IMG/VR virus record: IMGVR_UViG_3300020472_000025
Span: 1 to 59,308 of that record
Source: a virus
Strand: one strand, 5' to 3'
Length of the DNA: 59,308 bases
The position numbers and the translations under genes were made by a program. Under the pieces are notes generated by a model. That model had not been told where the DNA came from. It saw only the letters and a list, made by a program, of their open reading frames with translations, and made no database searches. Shown in pieces: positions 33,635 through 41,990 of the stretch; position 1 is the stretch's first letter; each line of letters starts with the position of its first letter.

Positions 33635-34568
33635 CTTCTTATGGGTGGAAAAGTATAGACCTGAGAAGGTAGATGATTGTATCCTACCTGAAGAAACCAA
33701 GAAGATGTTTAAGGGGTTTCTTGCTCAAGGTGAGATACCAAACCTTCTTCTGACTGGTCCTGCAGGTATTGGAAAGACAACCATTGCTAAATCATTATGT
33801 TATGAATTAGGGGCAGACTATTATGTCATTAATGGATCAGATGAGGGAAGGTTTCTTGATACAGTTCGGAATCGTGCCAAGAGTTTTGCGTCTACAGTAT
33901 CTCTCACAAGCAAGTCGAAACATAAAGTCCTCATCATCGATGAAGCAGACAATACCACTCCCGACGTACAACTCCTTCTTAGAGCGAGTATTGAGGAGTT
34001 CTCCAAAAACTGCAGATTCATTTTTACCTGCAATTACAAGAACAAAATCATCGAACCACTCCACTCAAGATGTTCAGTAGTTGATTTTCATGTTAAAGGT
34101 AAAGAGAAAGCACAACTAGCGACTCTATTCTTTAAGAGAGTACATACTATCCTTGCAGAAGAGAACGTTAAGTTTGAGATGAAGGTAGTTGCAGAGGTTG
34201 TACAGAGACATTTCCCTGACTTCAGACGTACTCTTAATGAGTTGCAGAGGTATGCTTCAGGTGGACAGATTGATGTAGGTATACTGGCACAGGTTACAGA
34301 TGTTAACATCACATCTCTTGTTGGTTATCTGAAGAACAGAGAGTTCACTAACATGAAGAAGTGGGTGACGAGTAACATGGATACAGAACCTCATGTTATC
34401 ATGAGAAAGGTCTATGATAACTTGTATAACTATCTTGTACCCAAGAGTATACCAGAAGCAGTCTTAGTCATAGGAGAGTATCAATATAAGTCTTCGTTTG
34501 TGATGGATCAAGAGATCAATTTGGTTGCGTTCTTGACAGAATTAATGATGAGGTGTGAGTTTAAATGA
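33627..34568 (+). CDS. 44: Clamp loader large subunit gp44
   Basis: 313 aa (T4: 319). AAA+ motifs: LWVEKYRPEKVDD (RFC-box start), Walker A GPAGIGKTT (44-52), Walker B LIIDEAD, sensor 1 FTCNYKNK, and SRC Arg finger in LHSRCSV. With gp62 it opens gp45 and loads it at primer ends. It overlaps the methyltransferase by 8 bp and the oxygenase start by 4 bp. Confidence 0.96.
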   Translation: MDDFLWVEKYRPEKVDDCILPEETKKMFKGFLAQGEIPNLLLTGPAGIGKTTIAKSLCYELGADYYVINGSDEGRFLDTVRNRAKSFASTVSLTSKSKHKVLIIDEADNTTPDVQLLLRASIEEFSKNCRFIFTCNYKNKIIEPLHSRCSVVDFHVKGKEKAQLATLFFKRVHTILAEENVKFEMKVVAEVVQRHFPDFRRTLNELQRYASGGQIDVGILAQVTDVNITSLVGYLKNREFTNMKKWVTSNMDTEPHVIMRKVYDNLYNYLVPKSIPEAVLVIGEYQYKSSFVMDQEINLVAFLTELMMRCEFK

Positions 34569-35200
34569 GCGAACCACATAAAAAGATTCACCAATTATTT
34601 CCAGTACCAGTCTGGGAGTATAGGTTAGATGAGAGAGATATGTGGATGTCTGAGCAGGCATTGGAGTACTGTAAGACATTAGAGATGCAGATGTATAACT
34701 TCCCTGCTGGTGTACGTACCAGTAGAGGTGACATCCATAAGGAACCAGAGATGGAACCCCTTATGGGATTTTTTGCTGATGTTTTGGATGAGATTAGATG
34801 TGCTCAAGCACTACAGTGCCATGAGTTAAAGATATCATTGTCATGGGCAAACCTTGCACCTAAGGGTAGTAACACAGGACATCCTATACATCGTCACAAC
34901 TACTCATATCTTAGTGGTGTATACTATTTTACAAAGGGTGCACCTACTACCTTCTGGGATCCATTAAACATTCGTAATGAAGATACTCTAGAGATCATTA
35001 GGGATCATATTAATCCTACTCAGGAGATAATAGAGGCAGAACCTGGTAAACTATTGGTATTTCCAGGTTGGTTAAAGCATCAAAGTGGTCCTCATAATGG
35101 TAAAGAGGATCGTTGGTCTATGAGTTTTAATTCTTTACCTAATGGTCCTGTCAATGCAGGTCCACAGGGTGTACCAATGGCGAACTTAACAGTCAATTAA
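34565..35200 (+). CDS. 2-oxoglutarate/Fe(II) oxygenase-like protein
   Basis: 211 aa. FPVPVWEYRL start, TGHPIHRHNYSYLSGVYYF (His and Asn/His of a metal site), PGKLLVFPGWLKHQSGPH (distal His) and RWSMSFN (Arg for 2-oxoglutarate). This is the pattern of the TIGR02466-type putative oxygenases common in cyanophages. Note that the usual HxD reads as HRHN, so metal binding may differ. Placement between gp44 and dam suggests nucleic-acid or protein modification, but the substrate is unknown. Confidence 0.75.
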   Translation: MSEPHKKIHQLFPVPVWEYRLDERDMWMSEQALEYCKTLEMQMYNFPAGVRTSRGDIHKEPEMEPLMGFFADVLDEIRCAQALQCHELKISLSWANLAPKGSNTGHPIHRHNYSYLSGVYYFTKGAPTTFWDPLNIRNEDTLEIIRDHINPTQEIIEAEPGKLLVFPGWLKHQSGPHNGKEDRWSMSFNSLPNGPVNAGPQGVPMANLTVN

Positions 35201-35202
35201 TT

Positions 35203-36045
35203 ATGAAACTAGTGAAGACTCCACTGCGTTATCCTGGAGGTAAATCCAGAGCAGTAAAACAATTATATAATTGGTTTCCATCTGATGTGCATGAGTACAG
35301 GGAACCATTTATAGGTGGTGCTTCTATGGCACTATACTTCTCACAACTACACCCAGATATACCTGTGTGGGTTAATGATAAGTACACATATTTGTACAAT
35401 TTTTGGGTTCAGTTACAGGAGAGAGGTAATGAATTATCTGATGCATGTTATAAGGTCAAGACAGACCACCCAGATGATGACACTGCTAGAGAACTCTTTG
35501 ATAAGACTAAGAAAGATATCGAACACGCAGAACCTTTTGATCAAGCTGTTCTTTTTTGGGTTCTTAATAAGTGTAGCTATAGCGGGTTGACTGAGAACTC
35601 ATCGTTTTCACCTGCTGCATCACGTCAGAACTTTACATTGCGTGGTGCTGCTAAGTTAAAGAACTATCCTGACATAATTAAGAACTGGCGTATCACTAAT
35701 GAAGATTATGAGGTAGTGATGAGTGATACTGGTGGTGATAATGTTTTTTGTTTCTTAGATCCACCATATAAGATCAAGTCATTCCTTTATGGTACTAAAG
35801 CAGACCTGCATAAGAACTTTGATCACCCAACCTTTAAAGATATCTGTTCTGTATGCCCACATAAGTGGTTGCTAACATATAATGTTGATCCTGACATCGA
35901 ACAGGCATTTTCGTTGTATAATCAGAGGTACTTTAGACTTACCTATGGTATGCAACACCGTGCTAATAACGTGAAGGATGAATTACTCATCTCTAACTAC
36001 GAAATTAACCCTGTAAACCCCCTTGAGAAGGTGTTATATGCCTGA
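35203..36045 (+). CDS. dam: DNA adenine methyltransferase, Dam family
   Basis: 280 aa. Alpha-class order: PLRYPGGKS (motif X), EPFIGGASM (motif I, SAM binding) and FLDPPYK (DPPY, motif IV, about residue 185). The expected product is N6-methyladenine, usually at GATC. It starts 2 bp after the oxygenase gene and overlaps gp62 by 8 bp. GATC is frequent in this window, so if active it would modify phage DNA heavily. It is the second methyltransferase in the clamp-loader operon. Confidence 0.93.
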   Translation: MKLVKTPLRYPGGKSRAVKQLYNWFPSDVHEYREPFIGGASMALYFSQLHPDIPVWVNDKYTYLYNFWVQLQERGNELSDACYKVKTDHPDDDTARELFDKTKKDIEHAEPFDQAVLFWVLNKCSYSGLTENSSFSPAASRQNFTLRGAAKLKNYPDIIKNWRITNEDYEVVMSDTGGDNVFCFLDPPYKIKSFLYGTKADLHKNFDHPTFKDICSVCPHKWLLTYNVDPDIEQAFSLYNQRYFRLTYGMQHRANNVKDELLISNYEINPVNPLEKVLYA

Positions 36046-36430
36046 TTATGAGTACCCTCTGAAGGATTATCTTAATGGTATTAATCTGAAGCAAGGAGAC
36101 TTGGAATCGGATGAACGTGCCATGAAGAAGTATCCAAAATTCGTGGTCAATAAGTTATTGGCCGAACATATTGACTGTATAATGCATGTCAATGAGATGA
36201 ATCGTTACTATAACATAGATAACCTCCTGCAATATCAGTATTTTCTATATAGTATTAGGAAATCAAAGAGATTTTCTCCTTGGAATAAGAAATCTACCGA
36301 CAGCGATTTGGAATTGGTCAAACAATTTTATGGTTATAGTAATGAGAAAGCAAAGGTAGCACTCTCTCTACTATCAAAAGAAAAGCTAGACGTAATAAAA
36401 GCGAAACTTGATACTGGAGGAAGGAGATGA
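36038..36430 (+). CDS. 62: Clamp loader small subunit gp62
   Basis: 130 aa from ATG 36038 (MPDYEYPLKDYLNGIN); the longer frame starts from a TTG inside dam. Shorter than T4 gp62 (187) but typical for cyanophages. Features: YPLKDYLNGI, FVVNKLLAEHIDCIMHVNEMN, FSPWNKK and a final KLDVIKAKLDTGG helix. It completes the gp44/gp62 loader. RegA follows with an ATGA overlap, as in T4. Confidence 0.88.
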   Translation: MPDYEYPLKDYLNGINLKQGDLESDERAMKKYPKFVVNKLLAEHIDCIMHVNEMNRYYNIDNLLQYQYFLYSIRKSKRFSPWNKKSTDSDLELVKQFYGYSNEKAKVALSLLSKEKLDVIKAKLDTGGRR

Positions 36431-36852
36431 GTGACGAGATCAGTTGGTCTCAGGATATGATGCTGGAGGTTACACTAAAAGAACCAGACGATTTTCTGAA
36501 GATTAGAGAAACCCTTACACGGATTGGTGTAGCCTCTCGAAAAGAGAGAAAACTATATCAGTCGTGTCATATTCTACACAAGAAGGGTAAGTATTACATA
36601 GTCCATTTTAAGGAACTGTTTGCACTGGATGGAAAACCTGCTAACATAACTAAGAATGACATAGAGAGACGCAACAGAATCGCTAAGCTACTATTCGATT
36701 GGGGTCTTGTAGAGATACAAGAAGACCTTCTATCAAATGATGGGTGTGCACCACTCAATCAGATAAAGGTACTATCCTATAAGGATAAGAGCGAGTGGAT
36801 ATTAGAATCAAAGTACAACATAGGGAAGAAGAAAGTTATCACTGAAACATAA
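36427..36852 (+). CDS. regA: Translational repressor RegA
   Basis: 141 aa (T4: 122). Near-direct match to the T4 pattern: MLEVTLKEPDDFLKIRETLTRIG, KLYQSCHILHKKGKYYIVHF, FALDGKP, and WILESKYNIG near the end (each shorter than 20 when read as motifs). RegA binds near start codons of early mRNAs, including gp45 and gp44 in T4, and shuts off their translation. Targets here cannot be read directly. Confidence 0.95.
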   Translation: MSDEISWSQDMMLEVTLKEPDDFLKIRETLTRIGVASRKERKLYQSCHILHKKGKYYIVHFKELFALDGKPANITKNDIERRNRIAKLLFDWGLVEIQEDLLSNDGCAPLNQIKVLSYKDKSEWILESKYNIGKKKVITET

Positions 36853-38303
36853 TGAAATTTTTGGGATTGAGGATCGAAGATCACGATTCCAATATCACCT
36901 ATACTGATGGTACTAAGGTACGATATTGTGCAACCGAAAGACTCTTCGGCATTAAACATCATGGATACGATAACACTTGGCAATGGCAGGATGTGCTAGA
37001 CTCTTGGGGTGTCAATGCAGATGAGTTAGATGCTCTTGCAATTATCTCAGATCAGATAACCTTTGAGGATGGTGAAACCTATCGTGAATTGGACATGGGG
37101 TTCCCATGTAGGACGTTCGCAGTAGACCATCACTATTGTCATGCTCTGAGTCTTTGGCCACTAGGAGAAGTCCCTTACACAAATTACATCTATGACGGTT
37201 TTGGAAATAATGATCGTAGCTATTCCCTTATTCTTGGGAATAAGATTGGCTGTAGCCACAGTGTACTTACTACTGGGTCTATCGGAGTCGAAATGGCGAA
37301 GGTCGGAAGAGCACTCGGAATCGAAGCAGACCCACACGGATTAGATTTAGCAGGTAAGATCATGGGTCTTGCTGCATATGGACTTGTAGACGAAGAATAT
37401 TATCATAAGATATCACACAGTCATCTAACTGATATCAAGAAGATATGGAACTATGATTCTTGGGATCGTAAGTGGGATAATGACTTTGATATTAACTGGT
37501 TACGAACAGTACATGAGTATACTGGTGATCAACTAGCACTGTATATGAATCATCCTGTAGGTGGTGATGATGTCATAGGATATAGTGGTGGTATAGCACA
37601 GAACTGTGTGTTTAATGGTAAGATATTGAGTGGTGATAAGAAGATAATGATCCCACCTCATGCTAATGACTGTGGTCTGACCCTAGGTGCTGTAGAATTT
37701 TTGAGACAACACTACCATGAGGAACCATTTAGTAATGAAGGGTTCCCATTCTGGCAGGATGATGAAGGTACTGAAGAGGTGAGTGATCAGGTTATATTAG
37801 AGACTGCTGAGGCACTTGCTGATGGTGATATAGTTGCATGGTATCAGGGACATGGTGAGATAGGACCTAGAGCATTAGGTAACAGGTCTATCCTTATGAA
37901 CCCACGTCTACCTGATGCTAAGGACACACTTAATAGGAAGGTAAAACATAGAGAACACTTCCGTCCTTTTGGTGGTTCAGTTCTATTAGAGGATGTTGAT
38001 AAGCATTTTGAGTGGACTGGTGCATGTCCTTATATGAATGTGTCTGTACCAGTAAAGGATGATGGACTGAAAGCAATCACTCATATAGATGGGTCGTCTA
38101 GAATACAGACAGTAGATGGTGATGGATCATATGCTAGACTCCTTAGGAAGTATAAAGAGATAACAGGTGATGGTGTACTACTTAACACCAGTTTAAATGT
38201 CGGTGGTAAACCTATTGCTGGTCATAAGTGGGAAGCTAAAGAGATGTTCTCTAAGAGGGGTATAGATGTACTAGTTATTGGGGATGATATTTTGTCTAAA
38301 TAG
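36852..38303 (+). CDS. Carbamoyltransferase, NodU/CmcH family
   Basis: 483 aa; its start overlaps the regA stop (TAATG). The N-terminal domain (about 1-280) is ASKHA-like, with DHHYCHALSLWPLG metal-binding His residues and YDGFGNNDRSYS. The C-terminal YrdC-like part has YQGHGEIGPRALGNRSIL and FRPFGGSVL. Family members move a carbamoyl group from carbamoyl phosphate to a hydroxyl or sugar. Phage copies are common in cyanomyoviruses with unknown acceptor; a DNA-base or polysaccharide target is speculation. Confidence 0.88.
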   Translation: MKFLGLRIEDHDSNITYTDGTKVRYCATERLFGIKHHGYDNTWQWQDVLDSWGVNADELDALAIISDQITFEDGETYRELDMGFPCRTFAVDHHYCHALSLWPLGEVPYTNYIYDGFGNNDRSYSLILGNKIGCSHSVLTTGSIGVEMAKVGRALGIEADPHGLDLAGKIMGLAAYGLVDEEYYHKISHSHLTDIKKIWNYDSWDRKWDNDFDINWLRTVHEYTGDQLALYMNHPVGGDDVIGYSGGIAQNCVFNGKILSGDKKIMIPPHANDCGLTLGAVEFLRQHYHEEPFSNEGFPFWQDDEGTEEVSDQVILETAEALADGDIVAWYQGHGEIGPRALGNRSILMNPRLPDAKDTLNRKVKHREHFRPFGGSVLLEDVDKHFEWTGACPYMNVSVPVKDDGLKAITHIDGSSRIQTVDGDGSYARLLRKYKEITGDGVLLNTSLNVGGKPIAGHKWEAKEMFSKRGIDVLVIGDDILSK

Positions 38304-38321
38304 CCCAGTTACTCTGGTTAC

Positions 38322-38792
38322 ATGTCCGAAGAAGAAATTAAAGAAGAAGTAGTAGAAGAACCCAAAGAAGAAAAGAAAAAAGGTTTCTTTGGTAAAGTGA
38401 AATCTGCTATCGTTCCCGATGCTGACGAACAGGCAGCAATCATCAGTACAATGGTCAGAATTACTGTCCTTGCCTGGTCTGGGGGAATATTGACTCTTAA
38501 TTATGTGGCGATTCCAGGTGTACCGCAACAAAAAATAGATCCGACTTTTATAGCTTCAGTTTTTACTGGAGTTTTAGCTAGCTTTGGGATTCAGACAGCA
38601 TCTAAGAAGGGTGATGGCACCATGAAGATGGATAAGAATGGTAATCCTGCTGGTGGACCACCACCTGTCACTGCTAGTGATATAGAAGCAATCATAGCGA
38701 AAGCTGGACCTACTCAAACTATTCGTATTGAGCAAGCACCTCTTAAAATAGTTGGTGTCTCAACCGAAGATGAAAAACCTTACAAACTATAG
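38322..38792 (+). CDS. Membrane protein with charged N-terminus; possible holin-like
   Basis: 156 aa. Residues 1-25 are Glu/Lys-rich (EEEIKEEVVEEPKEEKKKG). Two hydrophobic stretches follow, about 42-66 (MVRITVLAWSGGILTLNYVA) and about 74-92 (FIASVFTGVLASFGIQTA). The C-terminal 60 residues are soluble. Two membrane spans with this size could fit a holin, but no lysin lies nearby and there is no family match. It is equally likely to be a virion-associated membrane protein. Confidence 0.55.
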   Translation: MSEEEIKEEVVEEPKEEKKKGFFGKVKSAIVPDADEQAAIISTMVRITVLAWSGGILTLNYVAIPGVPQQKIDPTFIASVFTGVLASFGIQTASKKGDGTMKMDKNGNPAGGPPPVTASDIEAIIAKAGPTQTIRIEQAPLKIVGVSTEDEKPYKL

Positions 38793-38796
38793 AATC

Positions 38797-39015
38797 ATGC
38801 AAAAAATTGTTAACGTACTAGCACTAGTATCTTTCGTAGGTATAGTTGGTGTAGTGGGAGCTGGAGGATATGTTTTCCTTCAGAAGGATGCTATCATTAA
38901 AGATGTAACAGAGTCCGTATTGGGTGATGTGCTTGGTGATATGCCAGCGATCCCAGAAGTACCTGCTACAACAGGTGGAGTTGCACCACCAGCAGGACTT
39001 GCTATTCCTAAGTAG
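38797..39015 (+). CDS. Small membrane-anchored Pro-rich protein
   Basis: 72 aa from ATG 38797. A single N-terminal anchor (VLALVSFVGIVGVVGAGGYVF) is followed by a helix and a Pro/Ala/Gly tail (PATTGGVAPPAGLAIPK). It lies between two other conserved membrane/virion genes. Function unknown. Confidence 0.6.
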   Translation: MQKIVNVLALVSFVGIVGVVGAGGYVFLQKDAIIKDVTESVLGDVLGDMPAIPEVPATTGGVAPPAGLAIPK

Positions 39016-39032
39016 TGGACATACAGGAGATT

Positions 39033-39833
39033 ATGGTTAGGATGCGAGAGATTCAGAATCCTCGCATCAATATCATAGACAATACTACTATTACTACGAG
39101 TACTATCCCAAACACTCAGGTATCTGAAATAAGAAATCAGGATATCCAAAATGTTAATACTGGGGATATTAGAACTTATGAGATTAGGGATCCTGTTGTG
39201 TATGGTTTGACTGTACCTGTCACTGTGAGTGCAGGTAAACCTATTGTTAACATACCTGGTTGTGTTAAAGCACACAAGGATGGGGGCAGTAAGAATAAGA
39301 ACCTCGTAGACGATGACCCTAAGGGTGTAATGACGTACTGTGATGGGCAGTCACCATCATTTAATTCTATGGATTATAATGCTGATGAGTTAGTAATTAA
39401 GCAGGAAAAATACGAACCAAACCTCAAGATACCACCACCTGAGGTTCCAGAACCACCTGAGGTTCCACCGATAGAATGCTATGATCCACAGATCAAAGAC
39501 CCTGTAACGGGTCAGTGTATTGATAAACCTACACAGAATACCGAACAAAAGGATGATGGTCCTTCGTTCGCAGAACAATATTTACCTGAGATGAGTACGG
39601 TTACCACTACTGCAGCGATAGCAGTGGTCGCTACCTCATCAGCATTACTTGCTAAACCATTAGCAGATCTATTACTTAAGGTCATTAAACCTGCAGTCAA
39701 GCAGGCAATGACCAAAATCCAAAGACTACTGGGTAAGAATCCATATAAGCCATCAAAGAGTGAGATACAAGCTAACGCATACAGAGAGAAGAAAGGACTG
39801 CTACCACTAAAACCTCAGAAAAAGAAGAAGTAG
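39033..39833 (+). CDS. Conserved cyanophage virion-like protein with C-terminal membrane segment
   Basis: 266 aa from ATG 39033, which has AGGAG at 39024-39028; GTG 39015 is an alternative. N-terminal Asn/Ile/Thr-rich beta region, a VPVTVSAGKPIVNIPGCVKAH block, a Pro-rich hinge (PPPEVPEPPEVPP), a Cys pair (ECYDPQ, GQCIDK), then a hydrophobic segment at about 198-222 and a basic tail ending KKKK. It belongs to a type found in most cyanomyoviruses. Its role is not known. Confidence 0.65.
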   Translation: MVRMREIQNPRINIIDNTTITTSTIPNTQVSEIRNQDIQNVNTGDIRTYEIRDPVVYGLTVPVTVSAGKPIVNIPGCVKAHKDGGSKNKNLVDDDPKGVMTYCDGQSPSFNSMDYNADELVIKQEKYEPNLKIPPPEVPEPPEVPPIECYDPQIKDPVTGQCIDKPTQNTEQKDDGPSFAEQYLPEMSTVTTTAAIAVVATSSALLAKPLADLLLKVIKPAVKQAMTKIQRLLGKNPYKPSKSEIQANAYREKKGLLPLKPQKKKK

Positions 39834-39878
39834 GCATAAATTTTTGTGTATATGTATCAGCGTATACGGACCTAACTT

Positions 39879-39887
39879 GTATAAATA
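39879..39887 (+). promoter_or_regulatory. T4-type late promoter
   Basis: GTATAAATA in the 130-bp gap at 39834-39963. A small hairpin (CCTC/GAGG, 39929-39945 region) and a strong AAAGGAGG ribosome site (about 39951-39957) follow before the 52-aa ORF. Confidence 0.65.
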
Positions 39888-39963
39888 ATGGTAGAATTGG
39901 GACAACCAAGATGCATCCAAACCTCTAAATTATGAGGTCCACGTTGAGTAAAGGAGGAACCAA

Positions 39964-40122
39964 ATGTACAGTCATCTATCATCAAATCAATTGGCAGAAT
40001 GGAATCACAACATTGAGCAGACACCAATAGAAGACCCTATAGACGAATACTTTGAGTGCTTGATTGAGTGTGATGATAGTCAGTCCAGTTGTCGAAGACT
40101 CTGCGGAGATCTTCTAAAGTAA
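39964..40122 (+). CDS. Small acidic Cys-containing protein (52 aa)
   Basis: ATG 39964 after a strong AAAGGAGG. YSHLSSNQLAEWNHNIEQ helix, then FECLIECDDSQSSCRRLCG with four cysteines in a CX3C...CX3C pattern, suggestive of a disulfide-held helical hairpin. I recall it as a recurring short cyanophage gene. It forms its own transcription unit: late promoter upstream, terminator 18 bp downstream. Confidence 0.7.
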   Translation: MYSHLSSNQLAEWNHNIEQTPIEDPIDEYFECLIECDDSQSSCRRLCGDLLK

Positions 40123-40140
40123 AATTCATTCATTTGCTTC

Positions 40141-40168
40141 GTCCCTCCTTGAGAGGGACTTTTTATTT
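40141..40168 (+). terminator. Rho-independent terminator
   Basis: GTCCCTC (40141-40147), CTTGA-type 5-base loop, GAGGGAC (40153-40159), then TTTTTATTTT. Ends the unit of the 52-aa protein. Confidence 0.88.
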
Positions 40169-40197
40169 TGCTAAATAGATTAGTTTGTCCAAAAATA

Positions 40198-40995
40198 ATG
40201 ACAGCCCTAATTGATCCAAAAGAATATTCCGACGTGGTTGACCTATTGAGGTCATTTTTTTTGTCTAAAAATTTCCTTGAGGTTCATACCCAAAATCGTT
40301 TAAGTATTCTTGCTGCTTGTGAAGACCCAGAAACCGTAGCAACCTATAATTACAATGGTCAAGTATGGCCACTGCCACAGACAGGTCAGATGTGGTTAGA
40401 ATATGAATTACTATCCAACCCCAAAGCAGAGGGGTTTTTCTGTGTCTCAACGTCATACAGGGCAGAACCAGATCCTGTACCAGGAAGACATGAAGTTATC
40501 TTCCCCATGTTTGAGTTCGAGATGAAGGGTGGTGTTAAAGAACTCGAAGATATGGAGAAAGAATTGTGTGAATGGTTAGGTATACCATTAGACCAAGTGA
40601 ATGTTAAGACCTATAAGGATTGGGGTGACAAGTTTAATGCAAAAGAACTTGACCACGATCATGAGAAAAAGATTCGTCGAGGTATGATTACTGAGTTCCC
40701 TGAATGGACATCACCTTTCTGGAACATGGCAAGAAATTCTGACGATACCAGTAAGAAGATTGATGTTATCTTAGGTGGTAAAGAAACTATCGGTAGTGCT
40801 GAAAGGAGTACCGACAAGGATCAGATGAGAGAGACCTTCTATACTATATCAGATGGTAAGTATGCTCAACTTATTATTGATCTGTTTGGTAAGGAAAGAG
40901 TAGAGAAAGAACTAGAAGAGTTTCTTGAGTTCGACTTCTTCCCTAGGAGTGGAGGAGGTATAGGTATACAGCGTCTTATATCAGCCCTTAAGTAG
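40198..40995 (+). CDS. Class-II aminoacyl-tRNA-synthetase-like catalytic domain
   Basis: 265 aa from ATG 40198. Motif 1-like SFFLSKNFLEVHTQNRLSI, motif 2 STSYRAEPDPVPGRHEV...FEFEM, and motif 3 SGGGIGIQRLISAL at the C-terminus. These fit the Asp/Asn/Lys subclass of class-II synthetases. There is no N-terminal OB-fold, so no anticodon-binding domain; AsnRS is normally about 460 aa. It could be an asparagine-synthetase-like paralogue (AsnRS-related) or an EpmA-like modifier as well as a tRNA ligase. A tRNA with Asn anticodon starts 8 bp after its stop. Confidence 0.82.
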   Translation: MTALIDPKEYSDVVDLLRSFFLSKNFLEVHTQNRLSILAACEDPETVATYNYNGQVWPLPQTGQMWLEYELLSNPKAEGFFCVSTSYRAEPDPVPGRHEVIFPMFEFEMKGGVKELEDMEKELCEWLGIPLDQVNVKTYKDWGDKFNAKELDHDHEKKIRRGMITEFPEWTSPFWNMARNSDDTSKKIDVILGGKETIGSAERSTDKDQMRETFYTISDGKYAQLIIDLFGKERVEKELEEFLEFDFFPRSGGGIGIQRLISALK

Positions 40996-41003
40996 GGCTT
41001 CTA

Positions 41004-41093
41004 TGTGAGGTGACGAAACTGGTAAACGTGGCAAGCTGTTTCCTTGCTGTTCTGTTTTGGCGGGACTTGGTGGTTCGACTCCACCCCTCACAG
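41004..41093 (+). tRNA. tRNA with GTT (Asn) anticodon and long variable arm
   Basis: Cloverleaf: acceptor TGTGAGG/CCTCACA (7 bp), D stem ACG/CGT with an 11-base loop AAACTGGTAAA, anticodon stem GCAAG/CTTGC with loop CTGTTTC, T arm GGTGG-TTCGACT-CCACC, discriminator G at 41093. The anticodon at 41038-41040 is GTT (Asn). The 21-base variable region folds as GTTCTG/CGGGAC, a 6-bp arm typical of Leu/Ser/Tyr tRNAs, not Asn. The D arm looks Leu-like, but G73 fits Asn or Ser. Position 37 is T, where a purine is normal. CCA is not encoded. The stop codon of the convergent gene abuts the 3' end. Confidence 0.8.
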
Positions 41094-41990
41094 TTATTTG
41101 TCTACAACAGCTGGATTAGATATTGAGATTGGTTCGAATACGAAGTCTTCATTAGGACCTATGGTTTCTCTCTTGATGAGTGTTGCCTTTCCTTTATCAT
41201 CATACTCAAAGACTGATACCTCTGTTGCTGATGTCTTTACTCGTACTGTCTTATTTTTAATGGTTTGATTACCATCTCCATCAATCTCATAGGTTGTTAC
41301 TTCATCCTTATTGTCGTTAGCAGTTACCTGTGGGATACTATGTGAGTGATTTGGTAGTCCGTTCTGTGGTAAAGTAACCACAACGTCAGCACAAACACTA
41401 GCATATGGTGACTTCGGATGGAACTTTATACCAGATTGCATAAGTTCACCACAATTTTTGAGACGAGCTATCTCAAAGTCTAGTCTTTTGTTGGCAAGTA
41501 TTTGATTTTGTAGTGCTGTCTGTGTATTATATGCTCTCTTACAACCGTTCTGTAGTTGTCTATCTAAAGGTATTGATACCGTTGCACTTATACCTAAATT
41601 AAAATTCAGGTTGTCCTTCTGTCCAGTCCTAGTAGGAATGTAGTAGAGGATCTGACCTGGATCATCTGGGATCCCATCGTCATCATTGTCTGCATTGTTG
41701 TAGACAGGATCATCATAGTAATATTCCTTAGGATTCTGATGCGATAACGCATGTGTCACGAACGGTGTGATATTGAGGGTAGGCCCCTGACACGAGATCC
41801 CATTGCCATATGTGTTTGTAATATATGGACCTTGTAATACTTGTATTGCCTGGTTGGTGACTGAGCCCGAACTATTAGCTATCGGATTGGCAGTCGCACT
41901 AACACCTCCTACGTCTGCTGCATAGGTAGGTGAACATGTTAACGCTGCAATTACTGGGAGAAGATACTTGTTGTATCTGTTACGCTTGTT
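41094..41990 (-). CDS. Secreted cyanophage protein, no canonical start codon
   Basis: Minus strand, stop at 41094-41096. The mature part begins after a signal peptide (NKYLLPVIAALTCSPTYA|ADVGG). It contains SGSVTNQAIQVLQGPYITN, an Asn/Asp-rich stretch, LGISATVSIPLDRQLQNGC and Cys residues (ISCQG, NCGEL, SVCAD). The frame is open up to ATG 42245, but that part is antisense-like Arg/His-rich shadow of the upstream gene. Between there and the signal peptide no ATG, GTG or TTG occurs in frame. The start given (about 41990) is only where the basic n-region begins. Confidence 0.6.
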   Translation of the reverse strand, partial: NKRNRYNKYLLPVIAALTCSPTYAADVGGVSATANPIANSSGSVTNQAIQVLQGPYITNTYGNGISCQGPTLNITPFVTHALSHQNPKEYYYDDPVYNNADNDDDGIPDDPGQILYYIPTRTGQKDNLNFNLGISATVSIPLDRQLQNGCKRAYNTQTALQNQILANKRLDFEIARLKNCGELMQSGIKFHPKSPYASVCADVVVTLPQNGLPNHSHSIPQVTANDNKDEVTTYEIDGDGNQTIKNKTVRVKTSATEVSVFEYDDKGKATLIKRETIGPNEDFVFEPISISNPAVVDK

